In this document: positions 1-6,837 of the stretch, one piece after another
How the letters are laid out: the number at the start of each line of letters is the position of its first letter
How positions within the stretch are numbered: position 1 is the stretch's first letter
Source of the DNA: an uncultured Clostridia bacterium
GTDB lineage: Bacteria; Bacillota; Clostridia; TANB77; CAG-508
Reading direction: 5' to 3'
Length of the DNA: 53,479 nt
Assembly (NCBI GenBank): GCA_934155165.1
Contig: CAKPGS010000002.1
Span: forward strand, 1 to 53,479
The notes under the pieces: model-generated
Seen by the model: the letters and a program-made list of their open reading frames with translations, nothing else
The model's database searches: none
What the model was told of the DNA's origin: nothing
Translations under genes and position numbers: made by a program

Positions 1-76
1 GAACTGGTAGACGCACAGGACTTAAAATCCTGCGGTTGAATAAACCGTGCCGGTTCGATTCCGGCCATCTGCACCA
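1..76 (+). tRNA. tRNA-Leu (anticodon UAA), 5' end cut by window edge
   Basis: The seven-base anticodon loop is CTTAAAA, giving anticodon UAA (leucine UUA codons). A long variable arm, a TTCGATT T-loop and an encoded CCA end at 74-76 fit a class II leucine tRNA. The first bases of the acceptor stem lie outside the window. A strong terminator follows directly. Confidence 0.93.
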
Positions 77-80
77 CAAA

Positions 81-109
81 AAACTTAAAGCTTTGCTTTA
101 AGTTTTTTT
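81..109 (+). terminator. Intrinsic terminator of tRNA-Leu
   Basis: An 11-bp perfect stem (AAACTTAAAGC / GCTTTAAGTTT) with a TTT loop runs into a T tract, starting five bases after the CCA end. Confidence 0.85.
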
Positions 110-216
110 GTTTAGTAATGTTCAATTTTCATTATATTACAGATACTTATTGCCCAAAATCACTTATGTATGATTTTTTGTTAAAAAATATTTGTGGTCA
201 ACATATCCTTGTGAAT

Positions 217-246
217 GCGTGTGTTTAATAACATACGCTCTTTTTT
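217..246 (+). terminator. Second terminator-like hairpin in the 77-383 gap
   Basis: GCGTGTGTT and AACATACGC form a nine-pair stem (one G-U) around a TAAT loop, followed by TCTTTTTT. No gene is visible between the tRNA terminator and this hairpin. It may be a backup terminator, the end of a short unrecognised RNA, or a leader element for the next gene. Apart from this and the promoter at 324 I see nothing else in 110-383. Confidence 0.45.
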
Positions 247-320
247 GTTAAAGTAAATATAAATGTAAAATTGGACTATGTTTAAAAATAAGAAAAGTAC
301 TAGCATTTTACATAAAAAAG

Positions 321-329
321 TGGTATAAT
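321..329 (+). promoter_or_regulatory. Extended -10 promoter for the 384 gene
   Basis: TGGTATAAT is a perfect extended -10 (TGnTATAAT). No good -35 hexamer lies 17 bp upstream, which extended -10 promoters tolerate. The spacing to the gene at 384 leaves a short leader with a strong ribosome-binding site. Confidence 0.55.
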
Positions 330-383
330 ATTAATATATTGATTTTTTTACTTGTAAACAAAATTGTTAGGAGGTAACAAAAC

Positions 384-812
384 ATGGTAGACAAGAAAAT
401 TTTAGATTTGGCATTACAGCTAGTAGCGGAAAACAAGAATCGGTTGTTAAAGGATTCTGAAACTGATTTTTGTATTCCAAAAATTTCTCCTCAAAACGAG
501 GTTGAAGCTTTATTTATTTTTATCTTAAGAAGATTTGACTGGGCAATAAAGGGAGTTTTCCCAGCTCAAAGAAGCATTGTTGTAAATTTGGATTTGATAT
601 CTACTGGTGTGGGATTTATCCTTCAACAGGACAGGGTGTCTGAATACAATCCTAAATTTACCAAAGAGAAAAACGAATTAATTAGAGCCATGGAAGAAGT
701 TTCAAATATTTTTAATCAACTTAGTGACAATTCTAGCTTTTGCTTTTTGTCAGCTGTTAAGTTTTCTAAGTACGAAGATGTCAAATTGACAGTATTAATG
801 AAAACCTATTAA
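384..812 (+). CDS. Hypothetical protein, 142 aa
   Basis: I do not recognise this family. The product is a soluble, mixed alpha/beta-looking 142-residue protein with no signal peptide, membrane segment or obvious catalytic motif. The start is supported by TTAGGAGGT about seven bases upstream and by an extended -10 promoter at 321-329. It is a single-gene transcription unit on the opposite strand to its neighbours, ended by the hairpin at 817-850. Its codon use looks slightly less A/T-biased than the surrounding genes, which together with its isolation next to a tRNA hints at acquisition by transfer. That is inference only. Confidence 0.75.
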   Translation: MVDKKILDLALQLVAENKNRLLKDSETDFCIPKISPQNEVEALFIFILRRFDWAIKGVFPAQRSIVVNLDLISTGVGFILQQDRVSEYNPKFTKEKNELIRAMEEVSNIFNQLSDNSSFCFLSAVKFSKYEDVKLTVLMKTY

Positions 813-816
813 AATG

Positions 817-852
817 AACAGGTAGAAATTTTATATTTCTACCTGTTTTACT
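817..852. terminator. Terminator between convergent genes
   Basis: A 12-bp stem (AACAGGTAGAAA / TTTCTACCTGTT) with a seven-base loop is followed by a T-rich run on the plus strand. It ends the 384 gene and may also serve the minus-strand gene whose stop is at 892. Confidence 0.75.
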
Positions 853-891
853 TTTTTATATTCTTCAATTATCGTTAATTTTCTAAGTTTT

Positions 892-1644
892 CTACTCAAT
901 AATATCTTTAACTATTTCCCCTGCTATCATTAAGCCCGCAACAGATGGTACAAATGATATGCTTCCTGGTACTTGGTTTCTTATTGTGCATTTTCTTTTT
1001 GTTCCTGGTGGACATATACAGTTTGTTTTACAACTGCTAATACTTGTATCATCTGGTTTTATTGGTTCTTCTTCTGAGTATATAACTTTCAGACTATCTA
1101 TATTTCTTTTTCTTAATTCTTTTCTCATTACTTTTGCAAGTGGACATATATTGGTTTTGTATATATCTGTTATTTCAAATTTTGTTGGGTCTAGTTTATT
1201 TCCTGTTCCCATTGATGATATTACAGGTATGTTTTCTTTTTTGGCTTGCATTATTATTTCTATTTTTGCTGTTACTGTATCTACACAATCTACTATATAT
1301 GATAATTCTTTGTTTATTATATTTGTTTTAGAATCTGGCATATAAAATTCTTTGTATACTTCTACATTTGCATTTGGATTTATTTCTAGTATTCTTTCTT
1401 TTGCTACATCTGCTTTGTATTTTCCTATTGTTTTTCTTGTAGCAATTATTTGCCTATTTAAATTTGTCAAACATATTTTGTCATCATCTATTAATACAAA
1501 ATTTTCGACTCCTGCCCTTACTAATCCTTCTACAACAAATGAGCCTACTCCACCTATTCCAAATATTGCAACTTTTGATTTTTTTAATTTTTCTATTCCT
1601 TCTTTTCCTATTAGTAATTCTGTTCTTGAAAATTGATTTAACAT
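892..1644 (-). CDS. tcdA: tRNA threonylcarbamoyladenosine dehydratase (TcdA/YgdL)
   Basis: This E1-like (ThiF/MoeB superfamily) enzyme is known to use ATP to cyclise t6A37 of ANN-decoding tRNAs to cyclic t6A. The 250-residue length is typical. The nucleotide-binding glycine motif GIGGVGS sits at about residues 29-35, followed by the acidic strand VLIDDD and the LNRQ motif. DCVDTVTAK marks the central catalytic region, and a Cys-rich CICPPGTKRKC stretch lies near the C-terminus. The start has AGAGGT upstream. TsaD, which makes the t6A substrate, is encoded at 16341-17330 in the same window but not in an operon with it. The gene appears to be transcribed alone. Confidence 0.92.
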   Translation of the reverse strand: MLNQFSRTELLIGKEGIEKLKKSKVAIFGIGGVGSFVVEGLVRAGVENFVLIDDDKICLTNLNRQIIATRKTIGKYKADVAKERILEINPNANVEVYKEFYMPDSKTNIINKELSYIVDCVDTVTAKIEIIMQAKKENIPVISSMGTGNKLDPTKFEITDIYKTNICPLAKVMRKELRKRNIDSLKVIYSEEEPIKPDDTSISSCKTNCICPPGTKRKCTIRNQVPGSISFVPSVAGLMIAGEIVKDIIE

Positions 1645-1709
1645 TTTTTACCTCTTTTTATTATAAAAACTCTTAAAATTTTACAACACTTTTATATGTA
1701 TTGTCAACC

Positions 1710-1731
1710 AAAAAGGCGACCATTGGTCGCC
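1710..1731 (-). terminator. GGCGACC-family palindrome acting as cotJ operon terminator
   Basis: GGCGACCATTGGTCGCC is a perfect 17-base palindrome (8-bp arms, 1-base centre). On the minus strand it is followed by TTTTT, nine bases after the cotJC stop codon. The same arms recur at 3141-3157 and 37563-37579. Confidence 0.8.
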
Positions 1732-1739
1732 TATAATTA

Positions 1740-2342
1740 TTAATTATTATTACATCCACAATTATTCATATAGAATTTTCTTTCTGCTAGTTTGTCTTGT
1801 ACTCCACGTAATGCTTCTCCAAATCTTTGGAAGTGTACTACTTCTCTTTCTCTTAAATATCTCAATGGATCTATTACATCTGGATTATCTCTACATAAGT
1901 CTATTAATTTTTCATAAGTTGCTCTTGCTTTTTGTTCTGCTGCTAAGTCTTCTTGTAAGTTTGCTATTGGATCTCCTTTACATGCTAAACATGTTGCATC
2001 AAATGGTGCTCCAGCTGCAGATTGTGGATATACATCTACTCCGTGATCTGTATAATATGGTCCTAATCCTGCTTTTTCAATTTCTTCTATACTTGCTCCT
2101 TTTGTTAATTGGTGTACTATTGTTCCTACCATTTCTAAGTGAGCTAATTCTTCTGTACCAATATCGTTTAATATTGCTTTTGCATTTTGGTCTGGCATTC
2201 CAAATCTTTGAGATAAATATCTTAAAGATGCTGCAAGCTCGCCATCTGGACCTCCATATTGTGATATTATTACTTTTGCTAAACGAGGGTCTGTACATTT
2301 TATATTTATTGGGTATTGTAATGTTTTGTTATAAGTCCACAT
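1740..2342 (-). CDS. cotJC: Spore coat protein CotJC (manganese-catalase-like)
   Basis: This is a ferritin-like four-helix protein of the manganese catalase family, known from the inner spore coat. The 200-residue length is normal. Candidate di-metal ligands fall where the family has them: Glu35 in GPDGELAAS, the Glu/His pair in TEELAHLEM (about residues 64-68), Glu136 in DLAAEQKA and His170 in EVVHFQRF. The protein ends in a short Cys/Asn tail, as other coat proteins do. It is the last gene of cotJA-cotJB-cotJC. The cotJB stop and this start share a base (TAATG), implying translational coupling. The GGCGACC palindrome closes the operon. Confidence 0.95.
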   Translation of the reverse strand: MWTYNKTLQYPINIKCTDPRLAKVIISQYGGPDGELAASLRYLSQRFGMPDQNAKAILNDIGTEELAHLEMVGTIVHQLTKGASIEEIEKAGLGPYYTDHGVDVYPQSAAGAPFDATCLACKGDPIANLQEDLAAEQKARATYEKLIDLCRDNPDVIDPLRYLREREVVHFQRFGEALRGVQDKLAERKFYMNNCGCNNN

Positions 2343-2719
2343 TAAAATTCACTCCTTTCCCATGGCCATGGTTCTTCTATCCATCTCCATTTATTGCATG
2401 GATAATTTATTGTTAATGGACCAAATACTTTTTGATATTTATCTTTTAATACTTTACATTCTTTACAATATTCTTTGTGTAAACATATTGCTTTTTCATC
2501 ATCTGGGTGTGTATCTAAATATAGAGCAAGTTCATTTATTGAAAATTCTAAACAACGTATTTCTTGTAACATTTCTCCTCTTATTTGATTTTTTTCACAA
2601 CAACTTTCTGGCATTTCTGCTTCATTACTGCAATTTTCTTGTGATAATGGCATCATATTAGAGTTGCAACCACATCCATTATTGCAACCGCAATTTCTAT
2701 TTTCATCTTCTAATGACAT
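2342..2719 (-). CDS. cotJB: Spore coat protein CotJB with Cys/Asn-rich N-terminal extension
   Basis: Residues about 48-125 match CotJB: LQEIRCLEFSINELALYLDT, then DDEKAICLHKEYCKE, then a C-terminal GPLTINYP...W.W.EEPWPWE. CotJB proteins are usually about 80-90 residues. Here roughly 45 extra N-terminal residues rich in Cys, Asn and Gly (CGCNNGCGCNSN) precede the domain. The start at 2719 overlaps the end of cotJA by ten bases and has an upstream AGGAG. The extension may allow disulfide or metal cross-linking in the coat, which is inference. Confidence 0.9.
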   Translation of the reverse strand: MSLEDENRNCGCNNGCGCNSNMMPLSQENCSNEAEMPESCCEKNQIRGEMLQEIRCLEFSINELALYLDTHPDDEKAICLHKEYCKECKVLKDKYQKVFGPLTINYPCNKWRWIEEPWPWERSEF

Positions 2720-3060
2720 GTGTTACACCCCTCTCCTATTTTATTCATATCTTCTATAAATTGTATTTCTTCCATACTTTGACCTGGTCTGTATGGGCTT
2801 ACAAGTTCTGGAAATATTGTTCCCATTTTTAGTCCTACACAAGGTGTAAATACATCTTCCATTTGTTGTACTGGAACATAGCTTTGACCATACATTGGAT
2901 TTGTTGGGAAACCTGTATCTTCTTCATCAAATCCACAATCACAACTATTTTTACTGCAAGAACAACAATTTTGTACATTATTGCATTTTGTTTCTAACAT
3001 ATCATTGCTAATATTGTTACAGCTATTCATATAACAACATCTTCTACATCTTCTAAACAT
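2710..3060 (-). CDS. cotJA: Spore coat-associated protein CotJA with Cys-rich N-terminus
   Basis: The C-terminal half carries the CotJA signature: YVPVQQMEDVFTPCVGLKMG followed by TIFPELVSPYRPGQS. The first 45 residues are extraordinarily rich in cysteine (CRRCC, CNNVQNCCSCSKNSCDCG), an unusual extension matching the one on cotJB. Start 3060 follows TTAGGAGGAG. It is the first gene of the operon and overlaps cotJB. A mother-cell sigma-E promoter would be expected, but only a weak ACATATT-like -35 is visible upstream. Confidence 0.9.
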   Translation of the reverse strand: MFRRCRRCCYMNSCNNISNDMLETKCNNVQNCCSCSKNSCDCGFDEEDTGFPTNPMYGQSYVPVQQMEDVFTPCVGLKMGTIFPELVSPYRPGQSMEEIQFIEDMNKIGEGCNTCH

Positions 3061-3131
3061 ATTATAACTCCTCCTAATTTCAAGTTATAATATATATTAT
3101 TATTTTATTTTCCTTTTTGTTACAAAATATG

Positions 3132-3157
3132 TCAAAAAAAGGCGACCAATGGTCGCC
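3132..3157 (-). terminator. GGCGACC-family palindrome, toxin gene terminator
   Basis: GGCGACCAATGGTCGCC is a perfect 17-base palindrome followed on the minus strand by seven T residues, 24 bases after the toxin stop codon. On its other side it keeps the TGTAGGGG flank typical of the longer interspersed repeats, linking the two repeat groups. Confidence 0.8.
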
Positions 3158-3181
3158 CCTACATACAATTAATTAACAATT

Positions 3182-3712
3182 TTAGTTCTGATATTTTATA
3201 CATTTTTCTTCCAATAATTTAAAATTGCAACTTAAATCTTTATAAAATTTTGATACTTTACTTTTTTTATCTTTGGTTACTATATTATAAATTTTTTCTG
3301 CTTTATCAATAATTTTTTGTTTATTATCAGGCTTATTTATATAAGAATATTGTTCAGAAAGTAATCTTTTATACCCATAACTTTTATTTTTTATATCTAA
3401 TAGATATACACTTTCTTGAGGTACTGGAATCATATCCGAAAATCTTATAATTCCTAAATCGTTTTTTGTTTTTTCATTTATCATTTTAAAGAATGTCAAA
3501 TTATCTTTATAAGTTTTATGTTTTTGTTTAGGAGAAAATAACGGTGCAAAATAATAATGGTTTTCTACTACAAGAATGACACCAATATAAGGTCTTTTTT
3601 GGTTCTTATTATAAGCAATATGTTTATCAAATCGACTTAAATATTCTATGTAATTGTCATCAATAATATAAAAATTTAATTTTCCTATTCTTAATTTTTT
3701 ATTGCTTTTCAT
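3182..3712 (-). CDS. Type III toxin-antitoxin endoribonuclease, ToxN/AbiQ family
   Basis: The family consists of antitoxin-RNA-processing endoribonucleases that give phage abortive infection or plasmid maintenance. Family features seen are a KNQKRPYIGVILVV strand, YYFAPLFSPKQKH, then DLGIIRFSDMIPVP, in the order found in AbiQ/ToxN. The 176-residue length matches. The correct start is ATG at 3712: GGAGGT sits seven bases upstream, and an in-frame ATG at 3724 overlaps that ribosome-binding site. Upstream lie a short leaky terminator (3736-3757) and three structured RNA repeats (3765-3925), the diagnostic type III arrangement. The promoter is at 3962-3990. Expression of the toxin would depend on read-through of the terminator. 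Confidence 0.9.
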   Translation of the reverse strand: MKSNKKLRIGKLNFYIIDDNYIEYLSRFDKHIAYNKNQKRPYIGVILVVENHYYFAPLFSPKQKHKTYKDNLTFFKMINEKTKNDLGIIRFSDMIPVPQESVYLLDIKNKSYGYKRLLSEQYSYINKPDNKQKIIDKAEKIYNIVTKDKKSKVSKFYKDLSCNFKLLEEKCIKYQN

Positions 3713-3735
3713 GCACACCTCCATTTACAAATATA

Positions 3736-3757
3736 GGGGATACTTGCTAGTACCCCC
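3736..3757 (-). terminator. Attenuating terminator between antitoxin RNA and toxin gene
   Basis: On the minus strand GGGGGTACT and AGTATCCCC form a nine-pair stem (one G-U) around an AGCA loop, followed by only a weak TATATTT run. Known type III loci place such a leaky terminator between the RNA repeats and the toxin gene to set the antitoxin:toxin ratio. Confidence 0.82.
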
Positions 3758-3764
3758 ATAATTT

Positions 3765-3925
3765 TTCTGGAAACTCGTTTATAGTATAACTAAAGGCTCG
3801 TTTCTAACCTAATGTTCAACAGGATATTCGTTTATAGGATTTTTCATCCTAAAGGCTCATATCTAACCTAATGTCTAATTTACACTTGTTTATGAATTTA
3901 ATCAAAGGTTTGTGCTAACCTAGTT
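3765..3925 (-). ncRNA. Type III antitoxin RNA repeat array (three units)
   Basis: Read on the minus strand, three imperfect units start with CATTAGGTTAG (or ACTAGGTTAG), at 3925-3874, 3873-3815 and 3814-3765. Each contains a conserved CCTTT segment and a conserved ATAAAC segment. Two helices vary between units while keeping pairing. Helix 1 is GAAAC/GTTTC, GATAT/ATATC or GCAC/GTGT. Helix 2 is TAGT/ACTA, TAGGAT/ATCCTA or TGA/TCA. Unit length differs (about 50, 59 and 52) mainly because helix 2 differs. Such covariation supports a folded RNA that ToxN-like enzymes cut into single units and that then inhibits the toxin. I saw no reading frame here. Confidence 0.88.
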
Positions 3926-3928
3926 TAT

Positions 3929-3948
3929 TTGATAAATTAATTTATCAA
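3929..3948. promoter_or_regulatory. 20-bp perfect palindrome at the start of the antitoxin transcript
   Basis: TTGATAAATTAATTTATCAA is perfectly self-complementary and lies roughly 7-27 bases after the expected transcription start. It could be an operator for autoregulation or a 5' hairpin protecting the antitoxin RNA. The sequence alone does not decide. Confidence 0.5.
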
Positions 3949-3961
3949 TATTAGTATATTC

Positions 3962-3990
3962 ATTATATACTTTTTTATTTACCAAATCAA
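3962..3990 (-). promoter_or_regulatory. Sigma-70-type promoter of the type III TA operon
   Basis: On the minus strand a TTGATT -35 (3990-3985) and a perfect TATAAT -10 (3967-3962) are separated by exactly 17 bp. The start point would fall near 3955, just before the palindrome and first repeat. Confidence 0.8.
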
Positions 3991-3999
3991 GAGTTTTAA

Positions 4000-4028
4000 T
4001 TGAATTTTACACAAAAACATGATATAAT
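4000..4028 (+). promoter_or_regulatory. Divergent promoter for the 4133-5052 unit
   Basis: TTGAAT (4000-4005), a 17-bp spacer and TATAAT (4023-4028), with an extended -10 TG two bases upstream. Its -35 lies only nine bases from the -35 of the TA promoter, so the two may be co-regulated. The leader to 4133 is about 100 bases and includes the palindrome CTCCATATGGAG. Confidence 0.75.
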
Positions 4029-4132
4029 TCACATAAATTTAGCCAAAGAGCTATTATTTTTTTAAACCTCCATATGGAGTTAATCATAAAGAAACTAATA
4101 AACATCTCAATTAATATTGAAGGAGGAAAAAT

Positions 4133-4339
4133 ATGTCAGAAAAGGAAAACAACATACCTATAAAGAAGGTAAAACTAAATTATATGTCAGCTGTATCTCA
4201 TACACCACCTAAAGCAAGAATTGCAGTATCATCTGCTAAAATGGAAGAGTTAGATAGAGCTATTCGAGAAAAGACTAGTCAAAATACAAATTGCTTTAAT
4301 ATGGCGCGTGCTAATTTTAAAGATGATATTGTAAAATAA
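4133..4339 (+). CDS. Small hypothetical protein, 68 aa
   Basis: I do not recognise it. It is a hydrophilic, lysine-rich 68-residue protein without membrane segment or signal. The start has GAAGGAGGA eight bases upstream. It is the first gene of a three-gene unit driven by the strong divergent promoter at 4000-4028, ending in a terminator at 5093. The two genes behind it encode membrane proteins. The shared promoter region with the type III toxin-antitoxin system may be chance or may mark an accessory island. Confidence 0.7.
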   Translation: MSEKENNIPIKKVKLNYMSAVSHTPPKARIAVSSAKMEELDRAIREKTSQNTNCFNMARANFKDDIVK

Positions 4340-4377
4340 GACAGTAACCTATAAACAGATTGTTAAGGAGGGACAGT

Positions 4378-4560
4378 ATGATATTTTCGATATTATCTAG
4401 TTTAACAATTTTAGTACTATGTTTGTTATCAACATCTGCAGTGATATACAATGATGTGTATGACATTCTTAAGTTAAAAAACAACGAAGAAACAAATGTT
4501 AATTTGATAAAATTTGAAAAATGTATTTTACCTTACAAAAATAACTCGCAAACTAAATAG
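4378..4560 (+). CDS. Small single-pass membrane protein, 60 aa
   Basis: Family not recognised. The chosen ATG at 4378 follows AAGGAGGG at seven bases. An in-frame upstream ATG at 4360 lies before that ribosome-binding site and is unlikely. Residues about 2-23 (FSILSSLTILVLCLLSTSAV) form one hydrophobic helix, followed by a charged cytoplasmic or extracellular tail with one cysteine. It is the middle gene of the unit, 38 bases after its predecessor and 15 before the next gene, so co-transcription is likely. Confidence 0.68.
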   Translation: MIFSILSSLTILVLCLLSTSAVIYNDVYDILKLKNNEETNVNLIKFEKCILPYKNNSQTK

Positions 4561-4575
4561 TTAAGGAGGAAAAAC

Positions 4576-5052
4576 ATGAAAAAACGGAGTAAAGTTTCAC
4601 AAAAAGTATTTAGTGCAGTATTATTTATAGAATCAATTGTTGCAGCAGGTATTTTATTTATTATAATATTAGATAATTACTCAAACAACCTTGGTCCAAT
4701 GACTATTGTAAGTATTGTTGTTTTATTATTATTTGGAATAATTCCATTTGTATTAAAACCTTTCTTAAAAATATCTTTTGAAGATTTAGAAATATGTAAA
4801 GAAAGTGAAAAATATGTACAACAAAACTTGTCAAAAGAACATTGTGTTGAAGTTATACCAATTAAGGATGAGCCACAACATGAAGATTTTTTAACTAAAG
4901 AGTTAGTCAAAAGAGCTAAATTTTATGCTCAAATTATGAGTGATGGTACAGTAATGATTTCTATAAAATTCAATAATGAAAGCAATAGAATTTATTACGG
5001 TGGTCTTTACTCAAAAGATTTTACAAGATATTTTAAAGTACTTAATTCGTAA
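4576..5052 (+). CDS. Two-pass membrane protein with soluble C-terminal domain, 158 aa
   Basis: Family not recognised. It has a basic N-terminus, then two hydrophobic helices (about residues 10-32 and 41-62), then a roughly 95-residue soluble domain with alternating charged and hydrophobic stretches and a beta-rich end (AQIMSDGTVMISIKF, RIYYGGLYSKDF). AAGGAGG precedes the ATG. It is the last gene of the unit and is followed by a strong bidirectional terminator. The arrangement resembles a membrane-anchored sensor or effector, but I cannot assign a role. Confidence 0.7.
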   Translation: MKKRSKVSQKVFSAVLFIESIVAAGILFIIILDNYSNNLGPMTIVSIVVLLLFGIIPFVLKPFLKISFEDLEICKESEKYVQQNLSKEHCVEVIPIKDEPQHEDFLTKELVKRAKFYAQIMSDGTVMISIKFNNESNRIYYGGLYSKDFTRYFKVLNS

Positions 5053-5092
5053 GCTTTTAAATATTTCTTTATTTTTATGTTTTAAATGAAAG

Positions 5093-5129
5093 AAGAAAGA
5101 ATCTAAAAAATTTAGATTCTTTCTTTTTT
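5093..5129. terminator. Bidirectional terminator between the 4576 gene and rny
   Basis: A 15-bp perfect stem (AAGAAAGAATCTAAA / TTTAGATTCTTTCTT) with an AAA loop ends in TTTTT on the plus strand and overlaps the rny stop region on the minus strand. Confidence 0.85.
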
Positions 5130-6669
5130 ATTTTGCATAGTCGATTGTTCTTGTTTCTCTTATCATGTTTACTTTTATTTGTCCTGGATAATCCATTTCG
5201 TTTTCTATTTTCTTTGCTATATCTCTTGCTAGCACTACCATTTGACTATCACTTATTTTATCTGGTTTTACCATTATTCTTACTTCTCTACCAGCTTGTA
5301 TTGCGAAAGATTTGTCCACTCCTTCAAATGTATTTGCAATAGATTCTAGTTGTTCTAGTCTTTTTATGTATGCTTCTAAGGTTTCTCTTCTTGCTCCTGG
5401 TCTAGAAGCTGATATAGCATCTGCTGCTTGTACTAGAGCTGCTTCTATTGTTTGTGGTTCTACATCTCCATGATGTGCTTCTACTGCATTTATTACTTTT
5501 TCGTTTTCTTTGAATTTTCTTAATATTTCTACACCAATTTCAACATGTGTTCCTTCCATATCATGGTCTAAAGCTTTACCTATATCATGTAATAAACCTG
5601 CTCTTCTTGCAAGATTTGCATCTAAGCCTAATTCTTCTGCCATTATTCTTGCTAAGTTTGAAACTTCTATTGAATGGTTTAATACGTTTTGTCCATAACT
5701 TGTTCTATATTTTAATTTTCCTATTAATTTTACAAGTTCTGGATTTAGTCCCATAACTCCTGTTTCTAAAACGGCTCTTTCTCCTTCAGATTTAATTACA
5801 GCTGCAATTTCTTCTTTTGCCTTTTCTACCATTTCTTCTATTTTTGCTGGATGTATTCTTCCATCTTCTATTAATTTCTCTAATGCTAATTTTGCAACTT
5901 CTCTTCTTAATGGGTCGAACCCTGAAATAACAACAGCTTCTGGTGTATCATCTATTATTAAGTCTATTCCAGTTAATGTTTCTATTGCTTTAATATTTCT
6001 ACCTTCTCTACCTATAATTCTTCCTTTCATATCATCGTTTGGAAGAGATACTATAGATACTGTTGTTTCTGAAGTATGGTCAGCAGCACATTTTTGTATT
6101 GCATACCCAATAATTTCTTTAGCATTTTTATCTGCTTCTTCTTTGTATTTTTCGTTTAATTCTCTTATTAACAAAGCCTTTTCGTTTGTTATTTGTTTAT
6201 CTATTTCGTTTAAAATTTGTTCTTTGGCTTCGTCTCTAGTTAAACCTGATATTCGTTCTAATTCTACTATTTGTTTGCTAATTTCTTCTTCTAGTTCTTT
6301 TTTTCTTTCTTCAATTTCTTCGTCTTTTTTGGCTATTTCCTTTTCCTTGTTTTCTAATTTTTCTGAACGTTTATCTAAGTTTTCTTCTTTTTGAATCATT
6401 CTTCTTTCTTGTTGTTGAACATCGCCTCTTCTTTCTTTTATCTCTTGATCTAATTCATTTCTAGCATTCATAATTTCTTCTTTTGCTTTAATAATTTCTT
6501 CTTTTTTTAAGCTTTCAGCATCTTTTTTTGCACTATCTAATATTTTTTTTGCTTCTTGTTCTGCACTTTGAATTTTAGATTCAGCAGTTTTCTTTCTTAA
6601 CATCATTCCAACTGGAACGAAAACTACTCCTGAGATAAGAACAGCGATGATTACGATTGCAATATTCAT
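5128..6669 (-). CDS. rny: Ribonuclease Y
   Basis: RNase Y is the membrane-anchored endoribonuclease that initiates mRNA decay in many Firmicutes. It has an N-terminal transmembrane helix (about residues 2-22), a long Glu/Lys-rich coiled coil (about 30-190), a KH RNA-binding domain with [15 protein letters not shown] (about 216-230), and an HD metal-dependent phosphohydrolase domain with the diagnostic [11 protein letters not shown] (about 358-369). Length 513 is normal. The ATG at 6669 is preferred because AAGGAGA lies six bases upstream. An in-frame TTG at 6675 abuts that site and is too close. Confidence 0.97.
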   Translation of the reverse strand: MNIAIVIIAVLISGVVFVPVGMMLRKKTAESKIQSAEQEAKKILDSAKKDAESLKKEEIIKAKEEIMNARNELDQEIKERRGDVQQQERRMIQKEENLDKRSEKLENKEKEIAKKDEEIEERKKELEEEISKQIVELERISGLTRDEAKEQILNEIDKQITNEKALLIRELNEKYKEEADKNAKEIIGYAIQKCAADHTSETTVSIVSLPNDDMKGRIIGREGRNIKAIETLTGIDLIIDDTPEAVVISGFDPLRREVAKLALEKLIEDGRIHPAKIEEMVEKAKEEIAAVIKSEGERAVLETGVMGLNPELVKLIGKLKYRTSYGQNVLNHSIEVSNLARIMAEELGLDANLARRAGLLHDIGKALDHDMEGTHVEIGVEILRKFKENEKVINAVEAHHGDVEPQTIEAALVQAADAISASRPGARRETLEAYIKRLEQLESIANTFEGVDKSFAIQAGREVRIMVKPDKISDSQMVVLARDIAKKIENEMDYPGQIKVNMIRETRTIDYAK

Positions 6670-6807
6670 AATCAATCTCCTTCTTTCTATTAAATTTTCA
6701 ATGTACTTTTATATATATAAATCTATCTTTTTTATATAATTTAAGACACATTTATATTTTATATGTATTATTGTAAACTGTCAATAGTAAATGAGAATTT
6801 TCTATAA

Positions 6808-6829
6808 TAAAAAAGACGACTTTGTCGCC
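6808..6829 (-). terminator. xerD terminator
   Basis: On the minus strand GGCGAC-AAA-GTCGTC (one G-U pair) is followed by TTTTTT, eight bases after the xerD stop. The GGCGAC arm resembles the GGCGACC palindrome family. Confidence 0.78.
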
Positions 6830-6837
6830 TTTTAGTT

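Noticed and set aside
3061..3131. Sigma-E promoter upstream of cotJA
   Set aside because: An ACATATT -35-like box exists but no convincing CATACAnT -10 at 14-15 bp.
3713..3724. Upstream start (MEVC) for the toxin
   Set aside because: The ATG overlaps its own putative ribosome-binding site, whereas GGAGGT is correctly spaced for 3712.
3765..3925. CRISPR array
   Set aside because: Only three units, unequal length, no unique spacers and no cas genes. The layout fits a type III antitoxin RNA instead.
384..5052. Prophage region
   Set aside because: No integrase, capsid, terminase or lysis genes. The sequence around it is ordinary chromosome.
6670..6675. TTG start for rny
   Set aside because: It abuts the ribosome-binding site. 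ATG 6669 is correctly spaced.
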